Origin: Treponema sp. UBA4873
GTDB taxonomy: Bacteria > Spirochaetota > Spirochaetia > Treponematales > Treponemataceae
DNA length: 64,000 nt
NCBI GenBank assembly: GCA_002399405.1
Contig: DHDP01000018.1
Location: 559,339-623,338 of the forward strand
Direction: 5' to 3'
In this document: piece by piece, positions 41,325-50,303 of the stretch
Layout of the letters: every line of letters begins with the position of its first letter
How positions within the stretch are numbered: the stretch's first letter is position 1
Made by a program: the position numbers and the translations under genes
Notes under the pieces: generated by a model
Database searches by the model: none
The model's input: the letters and a program-made list of their open reading frames with translations, nothing else
Told to the model about the DNA's origin: nothing

Positions 41325-41917
41325 TTGACAAATTTGAGATTTCTGCATACCTTTTGTTCAGAATGCTTTTACAAAATGATTTACCGAAGTATGAAACGTA
41401 TCTTATGCATTCGTTTCTTGAAGTAATGAATACGACAACCCGTCTGCCTGAGTCGCTGAAATATATCCAGCACGGAAGCACGTCTGTCTATGAGCACAGC
41501 GTGAATGTCGCATGCACAAGCCTGAAAATTGCATTTGTGCTGAAAAGTATGCTGCATTTTCAGGTGGACGAACATTCGCTTGTCCGGGGTGCGCTTCTTC
41601 ACGATTATTTTCTCTATGACTGGCACGAAAACGAATCATGGCACAAATGGCACGGATTTCGTCATCCGTTCTTTGCGCTTATGAATGCTCGTGAGGTCTG
41701 TTCCCTTACGCCGACGGAAGCAGACATAATCGTCCATCATATGTTTCCGCTTACGCTTGTTCCCCCGCGCACGCTCGAAGGGGGCATCGTGATGATTGCG
41801 GATAAACTCTGCGCCCTGTACGAAACGTTCCGCATGAACGAAAAGAAAGACCCGTTCTGGGAGCGCCGGTGGTATATTCAGCTTCGTCCCTGCCTTGCTA
41901 CGATCCGCTCAAAATAG
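41318..41917 (+). CDS. HD-domain phosphohydrolase
   Basis: 199 residues from the ATG at 41318 (AGGAAG 8 nt upstream). The metal-binding HD order is visible: His in VYEHSVNVAC near 58-67, His-Asp in ALLHDYFLYDWH near 93-104, later HH in DIIVHHMFPL near 139-148 and Asp in MIADKLCALYE near 163-173. Such single-domain proteins hydrolyse nucleotides or phosphate esters; the substrate is unknown. Its start codon lies inside the promoter of the GNAT gene. Confidence 0.87.
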   Translation: MSIDKFEISAYLLFRMLLQNDLPKYETYLMHSFLEVMNTTTRLPESLKYIQHGSTSVYEHSVNVACTSLKIAFVLKSMLHFQVDEHSLVRGALLHDYFLYDWHENESWHKWHGFRHPFFALMNAREVCSLTPTEADIIVHHMFPLTLVPPRTLEGGIVMIADKLCALYETFRMNEKKDPFWERRWYIQLRPCLATIRSK

Positions 41918-41962
41918 TAAAATAATTACACAATTTTATTTACTTGAATTGGGGTAATTACT

Positions 41963-43207
41963 ATGAACAAGGCTCTTGAAGAACTTAAGGAACGCGGATT
42001 TTACGCACAGTGCACAGACGTCGACAGGCTGTCTGCCCGTATGGATGCGGGCCCGATCACGTTTTATGTAGGATGCGATCCGACGGGTCCGAGCCTTCAT
42101 ATTGGACACATGGTTCCTTTTTTTGCGCTTCGTCATCTCCGCGAAGCGGGAAACGTCGGTATTGCGCTCATCGGCGGAGGAACGGCGCGCATCGGCGATC
42201 CGAGCGGAAAAACCGAGATGCGCAAAATGATTTCCTACGAGCAGATTGACGACAACGTAAAGCATATTGAAGCGCAGCTCAATAAATTTATCGGTTTCGA
42301 CAACAAAACCGCGTATGCGGACAACAACAAAAACTGGCTCGCCGATCTCAACTATATCGATTTTCTCCGCGACATCGGCTCGTGCTTCAGCGTGAATAAG
42401 ATGCTTTCGTTCGAAGCGTACAAGCAGCGCCTTGAGCGCGGACTTTCCTTCATCGAGTTCAACTATCAGCTGCTGCAGGCATACGATTTTTACATGCTGC
42501 ACCAGCGCCATGACTGCGCGCTGCAGATAGGCGGCGACGATCAGTGGGGAAATATTACGGCAGGCGTCGACCTTATCCGCAGAAAGCTCGGCGGCACGAC
42601 GGAGCTCAACGATGCGCATGAATGTTTCGGCCTCACGTTCCCGCTCATCCTGCGCGCCGACGGCAAAAAAATGGGCAAGTCCGAGAAAGGTGCGATTTTT
42701 CTTGATCCGGCGCTCACAAGCGTGTTCGACTTTTTCCAGTACTGGCGCAATGTCCCTGACGCCGACGTGCGCAGGTTCCTGCTGCTTTTTACGTTCCTCA
42801 GCGTAGATGAAATCGATAAAATTTGTGCCGGTGATGTAAACGCTGCGAAAGAGCGCCTTGCGTATGAGGCGACGCTCGTTATCCACGGAAAGGAAGAGGC
42901 CGACAGGGCTTTGTCCGGCGCGAAAGCCGCGTTCGGCGGCGAAGGCGACAAATCCCACATGCCGACGGCGGAAGTATCAAAATCAGTCATGCAAGCGGGA
43001 CTCAATGTTGTTGATTTATTTGCCGCGGCTCAGCCCGGAACGACGAAGAGCGACAACCGTCGTCTTGTGGAGCAGGGCGGAGCATGTGTGAACGGTACAG
43101 TCGTCAGGGACATTCATGCAGTGATAACGCTCAAAGATACCGACAACGACGGCGAATTCATCCTTAAAGCCGGAAAAAAGAAAGTTATCAGAGTCATACT
43201 GAAGTAA
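41963..43207 (+). CDS. tyrS: Tyrosyl-tRNA synthetase
   Basis: 414 residues, class I. FYVGCDPTGPSLHIGHMVPF near 34-53 contains the HIGH motif (46-49); the KMSKS equivalent is KMGKS near 236-240; YQLLQAYDFYML and QIGGDDQWGNI near 178-188 recognise tyrosine and match bacterial TyrRS. A C-terminal S4 domain (SDNRRLVEQGGACVNGTVV) binds tRNA. Charges tRNA-Tyr. GGGG precedes the ATG; an inverted repeat (TAATTAC 41923 / GTAATTA 41954) spans the leader and may fold over the start. Confidence 0.97.
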   Translation: MNKALEELKERGFYAQCTDVDRLSARMDAGPITFYVGCDPTGPSLHIGHMVPFFALRHLREAGNVGIALIGGGTARIGDPSGKTEMRKMISYEQIDDNVKHIEAQLNKFIGFDNKTAYADNNKNWLADLNYIDFLRDIGSCFSVNKMLSFEAYKQRLERGLSFIEFNYQLLQAYDFYMLHQRHDCALQIGGDDQWGNITAGVDLIRRKLGGTTELNDAHECFGLTFPLILRADGKKMGKSEKGAIFLDPALTSVFDFFQYWRNVPDADVRRFLLLFTFLSVDEIDKICAGDVNAAKERLAYEATLVIHGKEEADRALSGAKAAFGGEGDKSHMPTAEVSKSVMQAGLNVVDLFAAAQPGTTKSDNRRLVEQGGACVNGTVVRDIHAVITLKDTDNDGEFILKAGKKKVIRVILK

Positions 43208-43221
43208 CATTTTCTTCATCT

Positions 43222-43257
43222 CTTCCATGGAGCGGACAGAACCCGGCTCCACGGAAG
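43222..43257. terminator. Hairpin between convergent tyrS and penicillin-binding protein genes
   Basis: CTTCC-A-TGGAGC (43222-43233) pairs with GCTCCA-C-GGAAG (43246-43257), one mismatch, 12-nt loop, TTATTTTG after it on the + side. Confidence 0.6.
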
Positions 43258-43279
43258 GTTATTTTGCGTCTTTCCGTAA

Positions 43280-45805
43280 TCAATCCATCAGATAGTTATA
43301 ATCCGGATCGTTCTCATCCTGTTTCTGCTCCTGCTGCTCTTTTTTAGGCTGAGGTGCATTATCGTTGAGAAAATCAAGATCGAGTGTGAGCGGCGATGCG
43401 TTGATGTCGTCGGTAAAGCGCTGGCCCGACTTGTACCGTTCTTTTTCAAGACGGTCGTAAAACAGAGCCGCCGAGCTTGAATTTGAATGAATCGGGCATA
43501 CTTCCGTCGGTTCCGTACCGGAGAGGAACCACTGAGTCGTAGTGTTGCATTCCGGCGTCGGCAGCAGTCCGCTGTCGGTGCATACGGTGACTTTTACAAC
43601 GCCCGAAGCTGGGACTGCGAAATCCTTGTACGGCAGATCTTTATGTATTTTTCCCATGAATTCGCCCATAGCGACACCTGCAAGCGTCGCGCCGGTGATG
43701 TTCAGACCGAGCGAATTGCCCGGTTTGTCAAAGCCGAACCAGAATGCGGCCGTATAATACGGCGAAAAAGCGACGGTCCATGCGTCCGCCCAGTTCTGCG
43801 TTGTTCCCGTTTTTCCGGCAAGCGGCATTGTGAAAGCACGTCCCTTGTCGTTCCGGTAGGTAAGCTGCCTGTCCTGGCCCGCGAGCGTTCCGCTGCGCAC
43901 CGTATTTTCAAGCATCTGCGTCATGACGTATGCCGTCTGCGGAGAGATGATCTGTATGGCGCTGCCTTTCGCCTGCTGCGCTTTTCGTATATCGAGCTCA
44001 GGATTCAGGACTACGTTGCCGTTCCGGTCTTCGACCGTGCGTATCGCCATAGGAGTGACTTCCTTGCCGCTGTTCGCGAAAATTGCGAATGCGCGCGCCA
44101 TTTCGACGGGGCGGACCGAGCACACGCCGAGTCCCAGCGGATACACGGGCAGAAAATGACGGTCCGCAAGTTCATTCTGCGGAATGCCGAGCAGCGCCGC
44201 CGCACGGTTTATCGCCGCGTCGAACCCGATGCCGTCGAGCACTTTGAGCGACGGAACGTTCATCGAGTGGGCGAGCGCATACCACAGCTGCACGTTGCCC
44301 TGCCATTCGCCCTTGAAGTTCTGCGGAATGTACGGCGTTCCGTCCGATTTGTGGAACACGACGGGCGTGTCGGAAATTTCCGTGGCCGGTGTGAATTTGC
44401 GCGAGTCGATCGCCGCCGAATAGTAAAGCGGTTTGAACGTGGATCCCGGCTGCAGTTTCGACTGGACCGCGCGGATAAGCTGATTGTCCTGAGCGTATTT
44501 GCTTCCGCCCACGAGCGCCGTTATGTATCCCGTGTCGTTCTGCAGCGTAATCATCGTGCCTTCGATCGTCGTCTTTTCGTCTTCCTGTTTTGAAATTGTG
44601 TTTGCCTTGTTGACGATTCCTACCTTCAGATTTTCGAGGCCAAACATCATCGAGCATACGTCGAGAACAGGATTGATTTGATTGACGAACGTGTCGTTCG
44701 CAATCTGACGGGAGCGTTCCTTCGACATTTTTATGCCGGGCAGGTTGAACACGAGGGAAAGGAGTTCCGAAAGCGGAACGTATGTCTTGAATGCGGTTGA
44801 GGAACGGTTCGCCTGTTCGCGTTTCCACGTTCTGTTCGCATACGCAATGTAGCGCTGCATAACGTCCGTCGCGGCAGCCTGCTGATTAAGGTCGAGCGTC
44901 GTGTTTACGGTAAATCCGCTTGTGTATATGTCCTCGGCTCCGTAAATCATACCGCCGAGTTCGCGGCGCACGTATTCGCTGAACCACGGCGCCTTGTCGT
45001 CCCGCATAAAATACGCGGAAGAACTGGTGCGCGTATAATCAAAGCCGGCCCAGTACGTATCGAAAGACTCGTCTGCTTCGGCCTTTGAAATATATCCTTC
45101 CTTGACCATCGAGTTGAGGACGTCTTTCTGGCGTTCCATCGCGCGGTTCGGATGATCGAACGGATTGTAGTACGCCGGATTCGACAGCTGAATGACGAGT
45201 ATGGCCGCTTCCGCCGGAGTTATATCCGCCGCGCTGTGACCGAAGTAGTATTTTGATGCGGCATTAACACCGTACGTACCGCCGCCGAAATAAATCTTGT
45301 TAAGATATGTCTCGAGGATTTCATTTTTCGAGCAGCGGCGTTCCATCTGAATCGCCCACCAGAGTTCCTTGATTTTCCGGCGGATAGACATGTCGGTGCG
45401 GTCGCAGTAGAGCGTTCCGGCTATCTGCTGGGTGAGCGTTGAACCGCCGCCGAGCGAAAGATGGAGCAGCTTTCCGGCGAATGCGCGCGCGACGGCCTTG
45501 CAGGAAAATCCCCGGTGTTCGTAGAAAATCCGGTCTTCCCTTGTCAGGAGCGCGTCTATCATGAGCTGCGGAAGTTTTTCCAGACTGATGATTTCGCGTT
45601 TTTCGTCCGATGCGAGCTCCGTGATGAGTTCGCCGTTTATATCGAGCAGTTTTGTCGGCAGCGCCGTATCAAACTGGGTGATGTATTCACTGTTTTCAAT
45701 ATTCCGCGTTTCAGAAAGTCCCCAGCCGAGCATTCCTCCGAAGATAAGAGCAAAACCGAACAGCAGGGAAACCTGTACAATGGTTGACTTTTTAATGTTT
45801 TCCAT
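43280..45805 (-). CDS. Class A penicillin-binding protein (PBP1A-type)
   Basis: 841 residues. One N-terminal membrane anchor (about 11-30). Glycosyltransferase domain GT51: LLTREDRIFYEHRGFSCKAV near 89-108 with the catalytic Glu, GGGSTLTQQIAGTLYCDRT near 118-136 and EILETYLNKIYFGGGTYGV near 159-177. Transpeptidase domain: GSTFKPLYYS with active Ser near 455, SMN near 512 and KTGTTQNW near 665. It polymerises and cross-links peptidoglycan in the periplasm. The tail is Gln/Glu/Lys-rich. No Shine-Dalgarno; a promoter ends about 10 nt before the ATG. Confidence 0.95.
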   Translation of the reverse strand: MENIKKSTIVQVSLLFGFALIFGGMLGWGLSETRNIENSEYITQFDTALPTKLLDINGELITELASDEKREIISLEKLPQLMIDALLTREDRIFYEHRGFSCKAVARAFAGKLLHLSLGGGSTLTQQIAGTLYCDRTDMSIRRKIKELWWAIQMERRCSKNEILETYLNKIYFGGGTYGVNAASKYYFGHSAADITPAEAAILVIQLSNPAYYNPFDHPNRAMERQKDVLNSMVKEGYISKAEADESFDTYWAGFDYTRTSSSAYFMRDDKAPWFSEYVRRELGGMIYGAEDIYTSGFTVNTTLDLNQQAAATDVMQRYIAYANRTWKREQANRSSTAFKTYVPLSELLSLVFNLPGIKMSKERSRQIANDTFVNQINPVLDVCSMMFGLENLKVGIVNKANTISKQEDEKTTIEGTMITLQNDTGYITALVGGSKYAQDNQLIRAVQSKLQPGSTFKPLYYSAAIDSRKFTPATEISDTPVVFHKSDGTPYIPQNFKGEWQGNVQLWYALAHSMNVPSLKVLDGIGFDAAINRAAALLGIPQNELADRHFLPVYPLGLGVCSVRPVEMARAFAIFANSGKEVTPMAIRTVEDRNGNVVLNPELDIRKAQQAKGSAIQIISPQTAYVMTQMLENTVRSGTLAGQDRQLTYRNDKGRAFTMPLAGKTGTTQNWADAWTVAFSPYYTAAFWFGFDKPGNSLGLNITGATLAGVAMGEFMGKIHKDLPYKDFAVPASGVVKVTVCTDSGLLPTPECNTTTQWFLSGTEPTEVCPIHSNSSSAALFYDRLEKERYKSGQRFTDDINASPLTLDLDFLNDNAPQPKKEQQEQKQDENDPDYNYLMD

Positions 45806-45815
45806 AAGTGCTTAT

Positions 45816-45844
45816 ATAGTAGAATTTTTTGCTTCATTAGACAA
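45816..45844 (-). promoter_or_regulatory. Promoter of the penicillin-binding protein gene
   Basis: On the minus strand TTGTCT (45839-45844) and TACTAT (45816-45821) are 17 bp apart, with the ATG at 45805, giving a leader of about 4-5 nt without a Shine-Dalgarno. Confidence 0.6.
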
Positions 45845-45867
45845 GTAGTGCAAAAAAAGGAGCCGGT

Positions 45868-45975
45868 ATGCAATGCACATCGACTCCAGTGCCCATCAGG
45901 CAGCCGGGGACATGGGTGGGAGGGGAAAAATGCCCCCGGTGTTTTAAATATCGGCCCGAAGCGGAAAAAATATAA
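45868..45975 (+). CDS. Possible small protein with one CPxC pair
   Basis: 35 residues, preceded by AAAGGAG 5 nt before the ATG, better than many genes here. The sequence has an early Cys, an RQPGTW stretch and GEKCPRCFKYRP near 20-31, which looks like half a zinc knuckle. It reads divergently from the penicillin-binding protein gene. GC-rich CCGGGG/CCCCGG within it could instead be a terminator-like hairpin. Not recognised as a family. Confidence 0.4.
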   Translation: MQCTSTPVPIRQPGTWVGGEKCPRCFKYRPEAEKI

Positions 45976-45990
45976 GCGTTTTCAAAAAAA

Positions 45991-46983
45991 TTATTCCTCG
46001 GTGATTTTTAGATCTACCGAAAGCGCCGCAGTGTATGATTTTCCTTTTTGTATGACGATCGTTCGGATAACCTCGTAATCGCCTATGAGAAATCTGACTT
46101 TGTGCTCCCCTTCGGAAACGTCGAACGGCTTTCCGATTTTGTCGCACTGCACGTCGTCGAGATATACGACAGTGTTGTCGGGCGCGGTGATGAGCAGCGT
46201 GGGGTTGACGCTCTTAAGGTCGATCGCAAGCTCCGTCGTTTTTGCCTGCTCCACGCGCACGGTCCGGCTTTCTCCGCGGTAGAATTCCGAAACCACACTG
46301 ATATCGTGAACTCCCGTATCGAGCAGGTATCCTGCAGCGGAAATCTGCATCTCTTTATTGTCGATAAACAGCGTGTACGGTTTTTCACGTTCGGGAAACG
46401 ACGGCGTCATGTGCAGTTTCCCCTTGTTTGCAAGCAGCGGCTTTATCGTGATTTTCAGCTGGGCTGCTAAAGCCTCCTCGGGAATACCTTTCATTGCCGG
46501 CTGAAGCCTGATGAACACAAAATGCCGTTTTATATCAGGTATAACGTCAACCTTTGTGGTATACGGACTTTCCCTGATTGAATTCTGCGCCTTAAGGGGA
46601 ATCTGAAGAATCCACGACAGTCTGTTCGGGAGCGGACGGACGAACGAGCGGACACCGCTGTAATCAATCTGGGAAATGTCGGGCACCGGTGTGATGCTGT
46701 CGTACAGAGAGCAGGCGACCGAATCGCGCCATGCAGCGATTCCATCAGGAATTTCCATCTTTACTTCTATTCCTTCGATATAAGTCATATCGTCGGGAAG
46801 GAAAACCGATATACTGTCGTTTATTCCTGTCGTAATGGTCTGTTCGTTCTGTATCCCTTCGGAAAATGTAACGGGAAAAAGCTTTCTGATACGAAAAGTT
46901 TCACCTGCTGCAGAGTTTTGTATACCTGCAGCAACAACGGCTGATAAAATGATTCTCGTAAAAATATCGGGTACTCGTTTCAT
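45991..46983 (-). CDS. Secreted protein with C-terminal PEGA-like repeats
   Basis: 330 residues with a signal peptide (MKRVPDIFTRIILSAVVAAG). The C-terminal third has PEGA-type strands: AGYLLDTGVHDISVVSEFYR near 212-231 and NPTLLITAPDNTVVYLDDVQ near 254-273, where short beta domains end in a charged hairpin. Such repeats are common in spirochaetal envelope proteins and may bind cell wall or surface-layer components. Upstream half is not recognised. It lies in a minus-strand run after the M23 peptidase, 13 nt apart, so a role in the envelope is likely. Shine-Dalgarno is weak. Confidence 0.68.
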   Translation of the reverse strand: MKRVPDIFTRIILSAVVAAGIQNSAAGETFRIRKLFPVTFSEGIQNEQTITTGINDSISVFLPDDMTYIEGIEVKMEIPDGIAAWRDSVACSLYDSITPVPDISQIDYSGVRSFVRPLPNRLSWILQIPLKAQNSIRESPYTTKVDVIPDIKRHFVFIRLQPAMKGIPEEALAAQLKITIKPLLANKGKLHMTPSFPEREKPYTLFIDNKEMQISAAGYLLDTGVHDISVVSEFYRGESRTVRVEQAKTTELAIDLKSVNPTLLITAPDNTVVYLDDVQCDKIGKPFDVSEGEHKVRFLIGDYEVIRTIVIQKGKSYTAALSVDLKITEE

Positions 46984-46996
46984 ACTTTTTTTCGCT

Positions 46997-47911
46997 TTAT
47001 TTGGACAGTATTTTTCCGGGGTCCGTCGGAACTCCGTTTATACGTATTTCAAAATGAAGATGCGGCCCTGTTGCCTCTCCCGTTTTTCCCACAAGACCTA
47101 TCTCCGCACCGCTTTCAATTACATCCCCCGCACTTATCAGTATTTTTGAGAGATGCGCATAAATACTTGTCATTCCGTTGCTGTGCCGCAGAACGACATA
47201 ATTTCCGTACGTCGGATCTCCTTTTATACAGCTGGCGGCTGTTCCCCCCTTGCAGGCATACACCGGTGTCCCCTCAGGAGCAGCCAGATCTATCCCTTCA
47301 TGAAACCTCCAGTTTCCCGTGATGGGATTGATCCTCATACCGTAAGGAGAGGAGAGCCATGCATGAGCAAGCGGCATCCTCAGCGCAGCATCAAGGAAGA
47401 AAGCCCGTTCGGTGGAACTGAAGCGTTCATCCTGCAGAAAGTAAAACAATCTGCCGCCTATAGTATACCACTTTTTCTGCTGTTTTTCCAATGAAATATA
47501 TTTTCTTTGAACGAGAATCTCTATCGACGATACAGGTTTTTCGCAGACGAATATGCCCGCAGAAGTAGGCAGGACGAGCAGTTTTCCGGTAAGACCATCG
47601 TCGATGTTTGCAATGCTGTTTGCAGTTGCGATCGTTTCATACGGGATTGAGCATGCGGCTGCTATTGTAAACAGCGTGTCGTTTTTTACTGCCTTATACG
47701 CGTAAAACTGACCGCTTACGGCCTTTCCCGAAGCTGCCAGCTTGTAGTTCTGTTCGACATCCCCGCAGTACTGCGCATAAATGTCGTCCTTTGACGAAAG
47801 AAGTGGGATAAGCGGAAGACGGCGTACGTCGAGTTCAACGGAATCAGCGGATACTGCTGCCGGATACAGTACAATGAGTGCTCCCAGCAGGAAAAGCACG
47901 TGTTTCAGCAT
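46997..47911 (-). CDS. M23 peptidase with LysM-like domain
   Basis: 304 residues with a signal peptide (MLKHVLFLLGALIVLYPAAVSA). A LysM-type peptidoglycan-binding segment (YKAVKNDTLFTIAAACSIPY near 72-91, ending in LTGKLLVLP) precedes the lysostaphin-type metallopeptidase domain: SPYGMRINPITGNWRFHEGIDLA near 188-210 with first His and Asp, YAHLS near 251 and GPHLHFEIRI near 282-291. It would cut or modulate peptidoglycan cross-bridges in the periplasm. Neighbours are a small membrane protein and a PEGA protein. Confidence 0.92.
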   Translation of the reverse strand: MLKHVLFLLGALIVLYPAAVSADSVELDVRRLPLIPLLSSKDDIYAQYCGDVEQNYKLAASGKAVSGQFYAYKAVKNDTLFTIAAACSIPYETIATANSIANIDDGLTGKLLVLPTSAGIFVCEKPVSSIEILVQRKYISLEKQQKKWYTIGGRLFYFLQDERFSSTERAFFLDAALRMPLAHAWLSSPYGMRINPITGNWRFHEGIDLAAPEGTPVYACKGGTAASCIKGDPTYGNYVVLRHSNGMTSIYAHLSKILISAGDVIESGAEIGLVGKTGEATGPHLHFEIRINGVPTDPGKILSK

Positions 47912-47912
47912 A

Positions 47913-48293
47913 TCAGAACCGCGACAGAAAATGAGAACAGGCGAGATACAGAACGGGGATAAAAATCACGACGGGAATTGCAGCAAAGCGGTGCCCGCCG
48001 AATACGAGCATGACGACCGCGCACAGGCCGCCTGCGATGACTGCGATATGCAGCAGCACGCGGACTGTGTTCCGCCACGGCGATGAACGGACTGCGCGTA
48101 TGATACGGTAGGCCGCAAATACGGCGAGCAGCGCAATGACTGCAATTGTATACGGGACGGGAGCGGATGTTGCAAAACGCCATAACGGCCATACAATAAC
48201 AACCCCCGCGGTAATGCACACCGCAATAAGCACAACGAATTTTCCCGCAGAGGCAAACTGTTTTTTAATTGAATGACTGATATTTTTTACCAT
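47913..48293 (-). CDS. Small integral membrane protein, function unknown
   Basis: 126 residues with about four hydrophobic helices: VVLIAVCITAGVVIVWPLWR near 19-38, YTIAVIALLAVFAAYRII near 48-65, VLLHIAVIAGGLCAVVMLVF near 79-98 and IPVVIFIPVLYLACSHFL near 106-123. No motif. Stop is one nt before the M23 peptidase ATG, so they are co-transcribed. No Shine-Dalgarno is seen. Confidence 0.75.
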   Translation of the reverse strand: MVKNISHSIKKQFASAGKFVVLIAVCITAGVVIVWPLWRFATSAPVPYTIAVIALLAVFAAYRIIRAVRSSPWRNTVRVLLHIAVIAGGLCAVVMLVFGGHRFAAIPVVIFIPVLYLACSHFLSRF

Positions 48294-48310
48294 TTTAGAA
48301 TCACTTAGAA

Positions 48311-48345
48311 AGGCTGTTCCGAAAGTGCCGCTTAGGGAACAGCCT
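48311..48345 (-). terminator. Hairpin after the ferredoxin gene
   Basis: AGGCTGTTCC (48311-48320) pairs perfectly with GGAACAGCCT (48336-48345), 15-nt loop. On the minus strand it follows the ferredoxin stop and precedes the small membrane protein gene; the T-run is short. Confidence 0.6.
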
Positions 48346-48353
48346 GTAACTGC

Positions 48354-48527
48354 TTACGCTTCAGCAATAGCAGAGGTCGGACACTCGCTTGCGCATGTTC
48401 CGCAGCTGATGCATTTATCCGCATCAATCTTGCGGGCATTGTCTTCTTCTGCAATAGCTCCGACCGGGCAGTCCGGTTCGCATGTTCCGCAGTTTACGCA
48501 TTTAGCTTTGTCGATTTTGTAAGCCAT
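48354..48527 (-). CDS. 2[4Fe-4S] ferredoxin
   Basis: 57 residues. Two classic cluster motifs: CVNCGTCEPDCP near 10-21 and CISCGTCASECP near 39-50, each C-x2-C-x2-C-x3-C-P. A bacterial-type clostridial ferredoxin carrying electrons at low potential in the cytoplasm, consistent with an anaerobe. AGGAGT lies 6 nt before the ATG. A 10-bp hairpin follows the stop. Confidence 0.96.
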   Translation of the reverse strand: MAYKIDKAKCVNCGTCEPDCPVGAIAEEDNARKIDADKCISCGTCASECPTSAIAEA

Positions 48528-48630
48528 AATATACTCCTGTAAAAAAGAAACTGCATTTATAATACACTATTGCGCTGAACCGCGCAAGACTTTATACTTT
48601 ACCCGATACTATTTCAGGGCAGGTACAAAC

Positions 48631-49371
48631 ATGAAAAAAGAAACCGTTGCATCGATGATAGACCATACGCTTCTTGCACCGGAAGCAGGTATGAAAAAAA
48701 TAGAAACACTCTGTGCGGAGGCAAAAAAATATAAATTCGCGTCCGTGTGTATAAATCCGGTATATGTGAGGGCTGCCGCGTCGGAACTTGCCGGCAGCGG
48801 CGTTCACGTGTGCACTGTCATCGGTTTTCCGCTCGGCGCCGTTCCGTCGGAGGACAAAGCTGACGAGACGGTGCATGCGGTCAGGAACGGTGCCGATGAA
48901 GTCGATATGGTTATCGACATCGGGGCCGCTTTGGACGGCCGCATGAACGACGTCGAGACCGACATTGCAGCTGTCGTGCGGGCTGCACGCACCGAGGGTG
49001 CGAAAGCCGGAAAATCAATCATAGTGAAAGTGATTCTCGAGACATGCTTTCTCGACGACAAAACTGTCGAGGCCTGCTGCAAATGCGCAGTGAGCGCCGG
49101 CGCGGATTTCGTAAAAACGTCGACGGGATTTGCCAGCCCGAAAGGAATCGACGGTGAGCCGCTTCCGAACGGAGCAAGCGTTCATCACGTAGCTCTTATG
49201 CGCAGGACAGTCGGAAAAGACACGGGCGTAAAGGCTTCCGGCGGCATCCGCTCCGCGGAAACTGCAGTAAACATGTTTGAGGCGGGCGCGAACAGAATCG
49301 GCACTTCAAGCGGCGTAAAAATCATAGAGACATGGGATGAGAACAGTAAAGTAAAAGGCTTCGATTATTAA
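48631..49371 (+). CDS. deoC: Deoxyribose-phosphate aldolase
   Basis: 246 residues. MIDHTLLAPEA near 9-19, VCTVIGFPLGAVPSEDK near 59-75, KVILETCFL near 132-140, ADFVKTSTGF near 155-164 with the Schiff-base Lys, and VKASGGIRSAE near 196-206 with the second Lys. It cleaves 2-deoxyribose 5-phosphate to acetaldehyde and glyceraldehyde 3-phosphate in nucleoside salvage. All key residues are kept, unlike the paralogue at 13881. Converges with the metallo-beta-lactamase gene, overlapping it by 4 nt. Confidence 0.96.
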   Translation: MKKETVASMIDHTLLAPEAGMKKIETLCAEAKKYKFASVCINPVYVRAAASELAGSGVHVCTVIGFPLGAVPSEDKADETVHAVRNGADEVDMVIDIGAALDGRMNDVETDIAAVVRAARTEGAKAGKSIIVKVILETCFLDDKTVEACCKCAVSAGADFVKTSTGFASPKGIDGEPLPNGASVHHVALMRRTVGKDTGVKASGGIRSAETAVNMFEAGANRIGTSSGVKIIETWDENSKVKGFDY

Positions 49372-50303
49372 TTTTTTGCCGACCACAGCATCCTGTTGTT
49401 TTCTATAACGTACGTAATGCGGCCGGTCGTGTATAAATACGACAGATATGAGCGCAGCGTGCTTCCTATGAGCACGTATTGCGGAAGTTTCATGGGAATG
49501 CCGTTCTCGTCGGCGACTGCGGTGAGCAGCTCTTCGGCGGTGAGCGGCCTTTTTGTTAAAAGAGACGTGATGCATGCGATTGTTTCAAGAACCGCAATCT
49601 TGTTCATTTCGGCAGTTTCCGTTATTCTTGTGACGGCGTCTCCGTGGCTGGGCACGTACCAGTCGGTTTTCATATTGCAGAGCGTGTCGAGCGATTTCAT
49701 GAATGCGCCGACATCGTACACGAACGGAATCGAGAATTTACCGATGACGTTCCGCCCGAGCACCGCGTCGCCCGAAAAAACGGCGCTTTTTCCGCCGGGT
49801 GTCGTGCACACGACTCCGAGCATTCCGAAATAGTGGCCGGGGAGCGGAATAAAACCGAGTTTTTTTCCGTCCGCGAGCGTAATTCTGTCGTCCGCGGAGA
49901 TGGTGCGCGTTACGCTGCACTGCGCGGGAACATAATACGGCGTCTGAAGTTCGGGAGGAGGGCAGCCGCCCCACGCGACTGACGACTGGAGCAGTGTGTT
50001 TTCCATGCCCGCTTTTTCGCTGAGCGACATCCACACGCCGCATCCCGTTTTTTTTACGAACCAGCCGCTGCCGCCGGAATGGTCGGCATGCGAATGCGTG
50101 TTGATGACAGCTTTCAGCTTAAAACAATCCTTCCCGAAAAGGGATTCCAGCTCACCGTATATACGCGCTCCGTCATCCGCGCTGCCGCCCGAATCAATCA
50201 GCCAGACATCCTGCTTTTCCGCATTGCGGACGCACACGGCGCCGACGTTCGTCGGACCGGTGATGACGTATATACCGGGAAGAAGTTCTCGTGAACCGTT
50301 CAT
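49368..50303 (-). CDS. Metallo-beta-lactamase-fold hydrolase
   Basis: 311 residues. Metal site: NTHSHADHSGG near 69-79, His in LPGHYFGMLG near 158-167, Asp in VFSGDAVLG near 178-186 and late His in VPSHGDAVT near 219-227. No signal peptide. The C-terminal 100 residues form a helical/winged extension (LTAEELLTAVADENGIP) like that of several thioesterase/glyoxalase-II-like relatives. Substrate unknown. GGAG before the start lies in the YkgJ-like gene, which it overlaps by 4 nt. Confidence 0.88.
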   Translation of the reverse strand: MNGSRELLPGIYVITGPTNVGAVCVRNAEKQDVWLIDSGGSADDGARIYGELESLFGKDCFKLKAVINTHSHADHSGGSGWFVKKTGCGVWMSLSEKAGMENTLLQSSVAWGGCPPPELQTPYYVPAQCSVTRTISADDRITLADGKKLGFIPLPGHYFGMLGVVCTTPGGKSAVFSGDAVLGRNVIGKFSIPFVYDVGAFMKSLDTLCNMKTDWYVPSHGDAVTRITETAEMNKIAVLETIACITSLLTKRPLTAEELLTAVADENGIPMKLPQYVLIGSTLRSYLSYLYTTGRITYVIENNRMLWSAKN

